13,499 nt of DNA from Actinomycetes bacterium (lineage in GTDB: Bacteria; Actinomycetota; Acidimicrobiia; Acidimicrobiales; RAAP-2), in assembly GCA_021800645.1 (NCBI GenBank), contig JAJYYT010000018.1:1-13499 (forward strand). The letters are read 5' to 3'. The translations under genes were made by a program, and so were the position numbers. The first letter of the stretch is position 1, and every line of letters begins with the position of its first letter. The notes beneath the pieces were generated by a model. That model saw only the letters and a list, made by a program, of their open reading frames with translations. It was not told the origin of the DNA and made no database searches. Shown here piece after piece: positions 7,363 through 13,499 of this stretch.

Positions 7363-7662
7363 GTGACATGCGCATGTGACATCGTCGCTGTGGATCCGGA
7401 GCTGGAGCTGACCCTCGGGCAGACGTCCCTTCGGTGCACCGGGACGCTCGACCGCAGGACCCGTCCATACGTGCTGGAGGCGGCGCAGATCGTGTTGGCA
7501 CGGCGACCGCCGAGCATCACGGTCGACGTGTCCAAGCTGTCCGTAGCCGACGCGGACGCAGCCAACACCTTGGTGCGGCTCCAGCGGATGGCACGGGACG
7601 CCGTGGCCCGACTGCACTGGGTCGGGCTCGAGCCCGACCGCCTGCGAGGTGGCTCGCGTTGA
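7363..7662 (+). CDS. Small STAS-domain-like protein (anti-sigma factor antagonist type), 99 aa
   Basis: The product looks like a single STAS domain, the fold of SpoIIAA-type anti-anti-sigma factors that bind anti-sigma kinases. The pattern strand-TGTLDRRTRPYVLEAAQIVL-SITVDVSKLSVADADAANTLVRL-helix-LHWVGL matches the family layout. The GTG at 7363 has a ggaga ribosome-binding site at 7350-7354. At the spot where active family members carry the phosphorylated Ser (D-S-S/T-G), this protein reads ADADAAN, so it may not be switched by phosphorylation. The assignment rests on pattern, not on long conserved motifs. It is divergent from the second CBS gene and lies 129 bp before the HAD-ATPase fusion on the same strand. 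No partner anti-sigma factor is visible in the window. Confidence 0.68.
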   Translation: MTCACDIVAVDPELELTLGQTSLRCTGTLDRRTRPYVLEAAQIVLARRPPSITVDVSKLSVADADAANTLVRLQRMARDAVARLHWVGLEPDRLRGGSR

Positions 7663-7791
7663 GCTCGGAGACGAGAACGCAGAAGGGAGCTCTGGAGCCG
7701 CGCCAGCTCCCTGCGAAGTTCCACCGTCGTCATCCGGCGACGCCGTCGCCGATCGGCTGACCGGGCGAACCGGTCGACGAGCTCGTCCATC

Positions 7792-9528
7792 ATGGCGTCG
7801 TCCTTCTACCGGGCGCTCGCAGTCGACTTCGACGGCACCCTCACCGAGGGCGGCGTCGCTCCTGCGCCGGAGGTCCTCGACGCGCTCGCCGCCGCACGCG
7901 CGCGCGGTCTTCGCGTCCTCTTGGTCACGGGTCGGATCCTCGACCAGCTCGAGCAGACGTGGCCCGCCGTCCACGAGTCGGTGGACTGCGTCGTCGCGGA
8001 GAACGGCGCGGTGCTGCGCGCGGGCCACTGGCACCGGCTGCTGGCCGACCCGGTCGACCAGCATCTCGACGCTGCGCTGTCTGCGGCGAACGTGCCGTTC
8101 CGTCGCGGCGAGGTGCTCCTCGCCGCCAAGGTGGTCGACGAGCCCACGATCTTGACGGCCATCAGGGTCCTCGAGCTCGGCTGCCAGACCGTCGCGAACC
8201 GCAGCGAGCTCATGGTCGTGCCGGCGGGCGTCTCGAAGGGGACCGGGCTCTACCACGCGCTCGGCCATCTCGGGCTCTCGTTCCACAACACGATCGCCGT
8301 CGGAGACGCCGAGAACGACCTCCCTCTCTACGAGCGTGCCGAGCTCGCGGTGGCGGTCAGCAACGCCGTCGAGCCTCTGAGGGAGCTGGCCGACGTCGTC
8401 CTGGCCGAGCCTGACGGGTCCGGAGTGGCCGCCTTCATCGCGGGCGACGTCGTCTTCGGGAAGAGAAGGGTGCACTCGAAGCGCTGGACGCTCCGCCTCG
8501 GCGACACGCCCGAGGGAAAGCCCGTGGTGTTGCCCGCCTCCCAGACCAACGTCCTCATCGCCGGGGGCACCGGGTCGGGGAAGTCGTACATGGCGGGGCT
8601 GCTCACCGAGCAGTTGGTCGAGGCCGGCTACTCGGTGCTCGTGATCGACCCGGAAGGAGACCATGTGGGGCTCGCCGGGCTCGCCGGGGTCCTCTTGGTG
8701 GGCGGTGGCGAGCGCCTGCCCAGGCCCGACGAGGTGCTCCGGCTCCTCCACCACCGGTACGCGTCAGTGGTCGTCGACCTGAGCACACTGGCGCCCGAGG
8801 GCACGTCGGCGTACGAGCGTGCCCTGCTCACCCGGGTCGAAGCCCACCGCCGGCGCACCGGCCTCCCGCACTGGGTGGTCATCGACGAGGCGGACCAGAC
8901 GGTCGGAAAAACCATGTCGCTGCCGGTGATCGAACCGGGCCAGACCGGGTACTGCCTGGCGACCTGGCGTCCCGAGGACCTCGCGCCAGATGCGATCGCC
9001 GCCATCGACGCCGTGATCGCGCTGGACTCCGAGGAGACCTCTGAGGTCGTCGTGAGCCTGGCGGCGGTGGTCGGCGAGGTGCCCAGGAGCGAGGTGGCGC
9101 GCCTTGTGTGCAGCGGGACCGGATCGGCGGTCCTCACGCGGCGCGACCTCCCGCAACGTGCGCAGCTCTTCAAGGTCGCGAACCGCTCGACGAACCACTT
9201 CCGCCACGCGCACAAGTACGCGGGTCGACCGCTCGATCTCGATCGCAGCTTCCACTTCCGAACCAGCGCGACGGAGCCCACTTCGACCCTGGCCCGCAAT
9301 CTGTCCCAGCTCGAGGACGTCCTCAGCCGCTGCGACCCTTCGGTGCTGCGCCATCACTGCCCGCGCCACGACTTCTCTCGGTGGATCAACGACGTGTTCC
9401 ACGACTCGCCCCTCGCGGCGAAGTTCGCCGTGATCGAAGGTTCCGTCAGCGAGCACAGCCCCGCTGCCGCCGTCGAGGAAGCATGCGTCGAGCTCGTCGC
9501 TCTCCTGCAGGAGAAGCTCCGGGCCTAA
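7792..9528 (+). CDS. Fusion of HAD phosphatase, HerA/DUF87-like P-loop ATPase and DUF5752-like domain
   Basis: The predicted 578-aa cytoplasmic protein has three parts. Residues 7-220 form a Cof/phosphoglycolate-phosphatase type HAD hydrolase with all four motifs: DFDGT with Asp12 and Asp14, TGR at 46-48, Lys149 in GVSKGTG, and GDAEND with Asp172 and Asp176. Residues about 230-470 form a HerA/VirB4-like ATPase with Walker A GGTGSGKS (258-265, Lys264) and Walker B VVIDEAD (Asp365, Glu366); the later LATWRPEDL segment sits where many relatives have a TQ/SQ sensor. Residues about 484-578 begin DRSFHFR and hold HHCPRHDFSRWI (521-532), resembling the uncharacterised DUF5752 family. I start it at ATG 7792, although no strong ribosome-binding site precedes it. 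glgX downstream suggests a sugar-phosphate or glucan context, but the substrate is unknown. Domain limits are estimates. Confidence 0.88.
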   Translation: MASSFYRALAVDFDGTLTEGGVAPAPEVLDALAAARARGLRVLLVTGRILDQLEQTWPAVHESVDCVVAENGAVLRAGHWHRLLADPVDQHLDAALSAANVPFRRGEVLLAAKVVDEPTILTAIRVLELGCQTVANRSELMVVPAGVSKGTGLYHALGHLGLSFHNTIAVGDAENDLPLYERAELAVAVSNAVEPLRELADVVLAEPDGSGVAAFIAGDVVFGKRRVHSKRWTLRLGDTPEGKPVVLPASQTNVLIAGGTGSGKSYMAGLLTEQLVEAGYSVLVIDPEGDHVGLAGLAGVLLVGGGERLPRPDEVLRLLHHRYASVVVDLSTLAPEGTSAYERALLTRVEAHRRRTGLPHWVVIDEADQTVGKTMSLPVIEPGQTGYCLATWRPEDLAPDAIAAIDAVIALDSEETSEVVVSLAAVVGEVPRSEVARLVCSGTGSAVLTRRDLPQRAQLFKVANRSTNHFRHAHKYAGRPLDLDRSFHFRTSATEPTSTLARNLSQLEDVLSRCDPSVLRHHCPRHDFSRWINDVFHDSPLAAKFAVIEGSVSEHSPAAAVEEACVELVALLQEKLRA

Positions 9529-9605
9529 CGGCTGCCATCGGCCTCTCAACCGGCCATCGACTCGACGCCGTCTTCACGCGCGCCGCCCCCCGGCACCCTG
9601 TGACC

Positions 9606-9926
9606 TCAGGCCGAGCGAGCGATCTCCTGAGGGACGACGCTCGACGGGGCGGCGTTCTCTGAGCCTCGCGCCGGCCCTGCGGGGACCATCACCTCGTAGC
9701 GGCGTCTGCACGCCTGGAGCGTCTCGTCCACCATCTTCTCGAAGGACGCCGCCCTGCTGACGGCTTCCTCCAGCTCCTCGTCGCTCGTCAGGATCCGAAC
9801 GAGCGATCGCGACCGCTCGGGGGTCTCGGTCGTCGAGCGAGCACGGTGCCAGCGGTGAAGCAGCGCGCCAGCTCCCCATACCGCAACCACCGCGGCCGCC
9901 ATCGCGTACAGGACCAGATGTGCCAT
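9606..9926 (-). CDS. Small membrane protein of unknown function, 106 aa
   Basis: I do not recognise a family. The N-terminus (residues 3-22) is one hydrophobic helix, LYAMAAAVVAVWGAGALL, followed by basic HRWHRARS, which predicts an N-out/C-in single-span protein. The cytoplasmic part is helical and charged (SDEELEEAVSRAASFEKMVD) and could form a short coiled coil; the last 25 residues look disordered. The ATG at 9926 has a gaggtg ribosome-binding site 5 nt upstream on the minus strand (9932-9937). That site, with high third-position GC, supports it as a real gene. It converges on the HAD-ATPase gene (77 bp gap) and is divergent from glgX. Confidence 0.7.
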   Translation of the reverse strand: MAHLVLYAMAAAVVAVWGAGALLHRWHRARSTTETPERSRSLVRILTSDEELEEAVSRAASFEKMVDETLQACRRRYEVMVPAGPARGSENAAPSSVVPQEIARSA

Positions 9927-10004
9927 GTGGTCACCTCACTTCGCCGTTCGTCGCGCCCCCCGGCTCAGGTGACGCTGGCGAGCACCTCGGGTCAGTCAAT
10001 TCTC

Positions 10005-10018
10005 CTTTGCACGCAAAG
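10005..10018. promoter_or_regulatory. Palindromic candidate operator CTTTGCACGCAAAG
   Basis: CTTTGC and GCAAAG are perfect inverted 6-bp arms around a 2-bp centre. The site is 79 bp upstream of the small membrane-protein start and about 230 bp upstream of glgX, in an AT-richer patch. Size and symmetry suit a dimeric repressor; the regulator is unknown. Confidence 0.4.
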
Positions 10019-10234
10019 CGGCACGAAATGGCAGAAGGTCCCGATGGGCCTTCCACCTTTCGCTGGTCGAGCCGGCCCGGGACACGCGGACACGCGTGCT
10101 CGGCTGACCACTCCGACGCGACACCTCTCTCAGGCGCACGTCGATACCATGACGGCGTGGAGCCCGGCGCGAGGACCCCTGCCTCCTCGTCCCGGGACGC
10201 CGCACCGTCGTCACTGTCCCGGCCGCCGCTTCCC

Positions 10235-10240
10235 TAGGCT
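10235..10240 (+). promoter_or_regulatory. Candidate -10 element for leaderless glgX mRNA
   Basis: TAGGCT fits TANNNT and ends 7 nt before the GTG at 10248. That start has no Shine-Dalgarno sequence (gcgcccc precedes it). This spacing is what a leaderless transcript beginning at the start codon would show. No clear -35 is seen. Confidence 0.4.
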
Positions 10241-10247
10241 GCGCCCC

Positions 10248-12356
10248 GTGGAGGTCTGGCCCGGGACGCCCTACCCGTTGGGCGCCACCTACGACGGCAC
10301 CGGCACCAACTTCTCCCTCTTCAGCGAGGCGGCCCAGTCGGTGGAGCTGTGCCTCTTCGACGCAGCCGGCAGCGAGACCCGCGTCGGCCTCTCTGAGGCA
10401 GACGCCTACTGCTGGCACGGCTACCTCCCCGGCGTCGGCGTCGGCCAGCGCTACGGGTACAGGGTCCACGGGCGCTACGACGCGGCCGCGGGCCTGCGCT
10501 GCAACCCCGCGAAGCTCCTATTGGACCCCTATGCCAAGGCCGTGGAGGGTTCGCCGTCCTGGCACGGCGCGCTCTACCCGTACCCGCTCGGTGGCGACGA
10601 GCTCGCCCGCGACGACACCGACTCTGCGCCCTACATGCCCAAGTGCGTGGTGACGAGCCCGTACTTTGACTGGGGGCGCGACGCTTGGCTTGAGCGACCC
10701 TGGCACAACACGGTCATCTACGAGGTCCACCTCAAGGGCTTCACCGCCACCCACCCTGGCGTCCCCCCGGAGCTGCGCGGCACCTACGCGGGCCTCGCCC
10801 ACCCCGCCGCCGTCTCCCACCTCCGAGCGCTCGGGGTCACGGCGGTCGAGCTCCTCCCGGTGCACCAGCATGTCGACGCCGCAGAGCTCGTGCGCCGCGG
10901 GCTCTCCAACTACTGGGGCTACGACTCGATCGGCTACCTGGCCCCCCACAACGCGTACGCGGCCTCGAGCGACCCGGCCTCTGTCGTCCAGGAGTTCAAG
11001 GCAATGGTCAAGGTGCTCCACGAGGCGGAGATCGAGGTGATCTTGGACGTCGTCTACAACCACACCGCCGAGGGCAACCACCTCGGCCCCGTGCTCTCCA
11101 TGAAGGGGATCGACAACGCCGCCTACTACCGGCTCGACGAGCACGAGCCGCGCTACTACGTCGACACGACCGGCACGGGCAACACGCTCAACATGCGCCA
11201 CCCCCACGTGCTCCAGCTGATCATGGACTCGCTGCGCTACTGGGCCGTCGACATGCATGTGGACGGGTTTCGCTTCGACCTGGCCGCCAGCCTCGCCCGC
11301 CAGTTCCACGACGTCGACCGGCTGTCGGCCTTCTTCGACCTGATCCAGTGCGATCCGGTCGTGAGCCAGCTGAAGCTCATCGCCGAGCCGTGGGACCTCG
11401 GCACCGGTGGCTACCAGGTGGGGAACTTCCCGCCGCTGTGGTCGGAATGGAACGGGAAGTACCGAGACACCGTGCGCGACTATTGGCGCGGCGTCGGCGG
11501 TGTGCTCGGCGACCTCGCCTACCGGCTCACCGGGAGCTCCGACCTCTACGAGTCACAGAGCCGCCGCCCCTACGCCAGCATCAACTTCGTCACCGCACAC
11601 GACGGGTTCACCCTCAAAGACCTCGTGAGCTACAGCAAAAAGCACAACGAAGCCAACGGCTTCGGGAACCAGGATGGGACCGACGACAACCGATCGTGGA
11701 ACTGCGGGGCGGAGGGGCCGACGGCGGACGGGGAGATCATGGCTCTTCGCCGGCGCCAGCAGCGCAACCTCCTCGCCACCGTGTTCGTGTCCCAGGGAGT
11801 CCCCATGCTCTGCGGCGGCGACGAGATCGGCCGCACGCAGGAGGGGAACAACAATGCCTTCTGCCAGGACAACCAGCTCTCATGGTTCGACTGGGCGCAC
11901 GTCGACGCCGAGCTGCTCGGCTTCGTCGAGCGCCTCGTGCGCCTGCGCCTCAAGCACCCCGTCTTCCGTCGCCGACGCTTCTTTCACGGCCGTCCCATCC
12001 GCGGGAGTGAGCTCGCGGACATCGCCTGGTTCCGCCCGGACGGGGCGGAGATGAAAGAGGAGGACTGGAACGTCGGCTACGCGCGGGCGCTCGGCATGCT
12101 CCTCGACGGAGATGCCATCCCAGATCCAGGACCTCGGGGCGAGCGGATCCGCGATGACACCTTCTACGTGATCTCGAACGCAGGGGACGGACCCGTGACC
12201 TTCGTCCTCCCCGGCGAGCGCTGGGGAAGGAGCTGGGTCGAGGAGCTGCGGACCACCAGCCCCAACGGCTCAGGCGCTCCGACGCGGATCCTCGGGGCCG
12301 GGGCTGAGGCGATCCTGGGGCCGTTCGAGCTGCTCGTGCTGCGTCGCGCCTCGTAG
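10248..12356 (+). CDS. glgX: Glycogen debranching enzyme GlgX (GH13 isoamylase type)
   Basis: GlgX hydrolyses alpha-1,6 branch linkages of glycogen or of phosphorylase-trimmed limit dextrin, releasing linear malto-oligosaccharides in the cytoplasm. GTG 10248 is chosen because the family N-terminus (VEVWPGTPYPLGATYDGTGT) starts exactly there; a longer frame adds low-complexity sequence. The 702-aa product has an N-terminal CBM48-type domain (about residues 8-100), the GH13 barrel, and a C-terminal beta domain. Catalytic regions are intact: DVVYNH (267-272), DGFRFD with nucleophile Asp344, AEPWD with acid/base Glu380, and TAHDGF with Asp452. The family segments HNEANG and NNAFCQDNQLSWFDW are also present. 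No other glg or tre gene is in the window. Zwf and the HAD-ATPase fusion nearby fit a storage-carbon theme. Some actinobacterial homologues are named TreX. Confidence 0.96.
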   Translation: MEVWPGTPYPLGATYDGTGTNFSLFSEAAQSVELCLFDAAGSETRVGLSEADAYCWHGYLPGVGVGQRYGYRVHGRYDAAAGLRCNPAKLLLDPYAKAVEGSPSWHGALYPYPLGGDELARDDTDSAPYMPKCVVTSPYFDWGRDAWLERPWHNTVIYEVHLKGFTATHPGVPPELRGTYAGLAHPAAVSHLRALGVTAVELLPVHQHVDAAELVRRGLSNYWGYDSIGYLAPHNAYAASSDPASVVQEFKAMVKVLHEAEIEVILDVVYNHTAEGNHLGPVLSMKGIDNAAYYRLDEHEPRYYVDTTGTGNTLNMRHPHVLQLIMDSLRYWAVDMHVDGFRFDLAASLARQFHDVDRLSAFFDLIQCDPVVSQLKLIAEPWDLGTGGYQVGNFPPLWSEWNGKYRDTVRDYWRGVGGVLGDLAYRLTGSSDLYESQSRRPYASINFVTAHDGFTLKDLVSYSKKHNEANGFGNQDGTDDNRSWNCGAEGPTADGEIMALRRRQQRNLLATVFVSQGVPMLCGGDEIGRTQEGNNNAFCQDNQLSWFDWAHVDAELLGFVERLVRLRLKHPVFRRRRFFHGRPIRGSELADIAWFRPDGAEMKEEDWNVGYARALGMLLDGDAIPDPGPRGERIRDDTFYVISNAGDGPVTFVLPGERWGRSWVEELRTTSPNGSGAPTRILGAGAEAILGPFELLVLRRAS

Positions 12357-12459
12357 CCGGATCATCGGCCCGATCGGCCCCATCAGCCCCGTCCGCGGCG
12401 TCGGCTGCTCGACGACGCCTCGGGCCGGGGCCCTGGGGTCCTCGACCGCCCCTTGCGAC

Positions 12460-12494
12460 CCGCGGCGCCGGCACCCGAGGTGCCGGCGCCGCGG
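12460..12494. terminator. Strong bidirectional hairpin terminator
   Basis: A perfect 16-bp inverted repeat, ccgcggcgccggcacc and its complement, is separated by a 3-nt loop (cga). It lies between the convergent stops of glgX (12356) and the solute-binding protein gene (12533). Neither side has a U-run, as in many high-GC actinobacterial terminators. Its place and strength argue for stopping transcription from both sides. Confidence 0.75.
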
Positions 12495-12532
12495 TCTGGA
12501 TCCCCGGCTGCGAACCAGGCGATCCGCTGCCG

Positions 12533-13499
12533 TCAGGCGGACTTGCGCAACTTCTTCGGGACCGCCGACTCCTTGCCGTGGTACACCTTCACGGGGCCGT
12601 GTCCGGGTGTCGTGACGTACACCGGGCTCAGCACCTTCGCGTTGGGCCAGGTCCCGGCAGGCGTGGTGAAGGTCCCCGCCTTCGTCGTGAACTGCACCAC
12701 TTCGCCGCCTTCGTAGCCGTAGTGCACCTTCTTCGAGTAGCGGAGCGGCACGAAGCCCGGGGTCTTGAAGCTCTTCGCCTTGGTGTCGAGCGCCTTCATG
12801 AGGCTTGTCCTCGTGAGGTTCCTGCCGGCGGCCTGGAGCGCCTGGACAAACGTGTAGGCGAGCGCGATGCCGTACTCCGTGTTCCCATCGAGGCCGTGCT
12901 TCGCCCACAGTGACGGTGTGTACTTCTCGAGGATCTTCTTTTCCACTTGGACCCACGGGTTCGACGCTGTGCCCTCGGGCGGCTGGTACAGGTTGGTGAT
13001 CATGCCGTTCAGGAGCCCGGTCGCCGCGGCGGCGATCTTCTTTGTGTGGGTCGCGGCTGTGGTGAACGACGACAGCAGCGGGCCTACGGTCGGCGCGTCG
13101 GCACCGACGTTGTCGACCACGTACTGCGGCGTGAAGCCGATGGAGAACGCCGGCAGTATCGCGAGCGCGGTCGCCGCCGGGATCGTCGCCAGCACGACCA
13201 CCTGGGCGCCGGCGGCCTTCAGCGCGGACATCTGGGTCGAGAGCGCGCCGGAGAGGGTTGTCACGTCGTATGTCTCCTTGGCCACGACCGCCGACTTCGG
13301 CACCTCCATGTTGAAGCCCTTCATGACGTCCTGCCCGAACTCTGTGTCCTGGAAGAGCTCGCCGATCTTCTTGCCCTTGAAGTGGCTCTTCACGTAGTAG
13401 CCGAGGATCTTGCCTGTCACCGTGTACGGCGGCTCCCAGCCGGTGGTCGTGGGGTACTTCGGTGTGCTCCAGCAGTTGCATCCGGACTCGATGAAGAGG
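12533..13499 (-). CDS. ABC transporter solute-binding protein, branched-chain amino acid (LivJ) type (5' end outside window)
   Basis: The extracytoplasmic receptor of a high-affinity ABC importer; the Peripla_BP_6 family binds branched-chain amino acids, amides or related small molecules. The frame stays open to the right edge, reading CNCWSTPKYPTTTGWEPPYT just before the internal GTG at 13420. The start and the expected signal peptide are therefore missing. About 320 residues are visible. The segment KILGYYVKSHFKGKKIGELF and the following QDTEFGQDV, plus the helix-strand pattern LKAAGAQVVVLATIPAATA, are typical of the second lobe of this fold. The last residues are basic (KKLRKSA). No permease or ATPase genes for the transporter are in view; they could lie upstream of the gene, to the right. 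The ligand cannot be assigned from sequence alone, and paralogues in this family are often reassigned. Confidence 0.87.
   Translation of the reverse strand, partial: LFIESGCNCWSTPKYPTTTGWEPPYTVTGKILGYYVKSHFKGKKIGELFQDTEFGQDVMKGFNMEVPKSAVVAKETYDVTTLSGALSTQMSALKAAGAQVVVLATIPAATALAILPAFSIGFTPQYVVDNVGADAPTVGPLLSSFTTAATHTKKIAAAATGLLNGMITNLYQPPEGTASNPWVQVEKKILEKYTPSLWAKHGLDGNTEYGIALAYTFVQALQAAGRNLTRTSLMKALDTKAKSFKTPGFVPLRYSKKVHYGYEGGEVVQFTTKAGTFTTPAGTWPNAKVLSPVYVTTPGHGPVKVYHGKESAVPKKLRKSA

Larger units (their letters stand above)
9927..10247. promoter_or_regulatory. Divergent intergenic region upstream of glgX
   Basis: A 321-bp region between a minus-strand small membrane-protein gene and glgX. 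The glgX frame stays open through it, but the family N-terminus begins only at 10248, so the upstream reading is not credible as protein. It contains a relatively AT-rich patch (about 9991-10030) with a 14-bp inverted repeat and, next to glgX, a candidate -10 element. Nothing else is evident. Confidence 0.5.

Noticed and set aside
7231..8754. Long minus-strand open frame opposite the STAS-like and HAD-ATPase genes
   Set aside because: It has no recognisable motif and mirrors the HAD and Walker A coding sequence, which is clearly real on the plus strand.
9846..10247. Upstream extension of the GlgX frame
   Set aside because: The residues are low-complexity and unlike any GlgX. The family N-terminus begins exactly at GTG 10248, and the extension would overlap the divergent small membrane-protein gene.
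12270..13481. Second minus-strand frame across the solute-binding protein gene
   Set aside because: It reads as Arg/Gly/His-rich sequence, crosses the terminator hairpin and the end of glgX, and lacks the solute-binding family pattern found in the other frame.
1..13499. Mobile elements, CRISPR arrays, tRNA or rRNA genes
   Set aside because: No transposase or integrase motifs, no regularly spaced repeats with unique spacers, and no cloverleaf or rRNA-like sequence were seen by eye. A computed tRNA and repeat scan would settle this.

Overview
The window is GC-rich DNA with strongly GC-biased third codon positions, GTG starts, few U-tailed terminators and candidate leaderless starts. It also holds a LivJ-type solute-binding protein, an actinobacterial-type GlgX and a site-2 protease with CBS domains. 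Together these suggest a high-GC actinobacterium, possibly a deep lineage such as Acidimicrobiia. That placement is inference, since there is no rRNA or other marker gene here. I see no tRNA, rRNA, insertion sequence, integrase or CRISPR array; this looks like chromosomal DNA.

Layout. (1) Cell-envelope pair, + strand, 1-2895: the 3' part of an acyltransferase-3/SGNH O-acyltransferase, then a membrane-anchored Amidase_3 protein with a collagen-like linker and an apparent change in one zinc ligand. (2) zwf (glucose-6-phosphate dehydrogenase), 3133-4551, behind a leader with three short hairpins. (3) A signalling/stress block, 4573-7662: a CBS-pair protein (-), a site-2 protease with CBS domains (+), a second CBS-pair protein (-) and a small STAS-like protein (+), separated by two long divergent promoter regions. 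(4) A three-part fusion protein, 7792-9528: HAD phosphatase, HerA/DUF87-like ATPase and a DUF5752-like C-terminal domain. (5) A small membrane protein (-), 9606-9926. (6) glgX, glycogen debranching enzyme (+), 10248-12356. (7) A strong hairpin at 12460-12494, then a branched-chain amino-acid type ABC solute-binding protein (-) that runs off the right edge.

How the genes may work together. Zwf feeds glucose-6-phosphate into NADPH production and GlgX releases glucan from glycogen. CBS pairs commonly sense adenine nucleotides, and the S2P-CBS plus CBS-pair set recalls the Rv2625c/Rv2626c (Hrp1) neighbourhood of the mycobacterial hypoxia/dormancy regulon. A reasonable inference is an energy-state or dormancy locus coupled to storage-carbon use, with the HAD-ATPase fusion as its least understood member. 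No single wholly new system is proven by the sequence. The best leads are the fusion protein, the repeat-rich divergent promoter at 7063-7362, and the His-to-Tyr change in the amidase.
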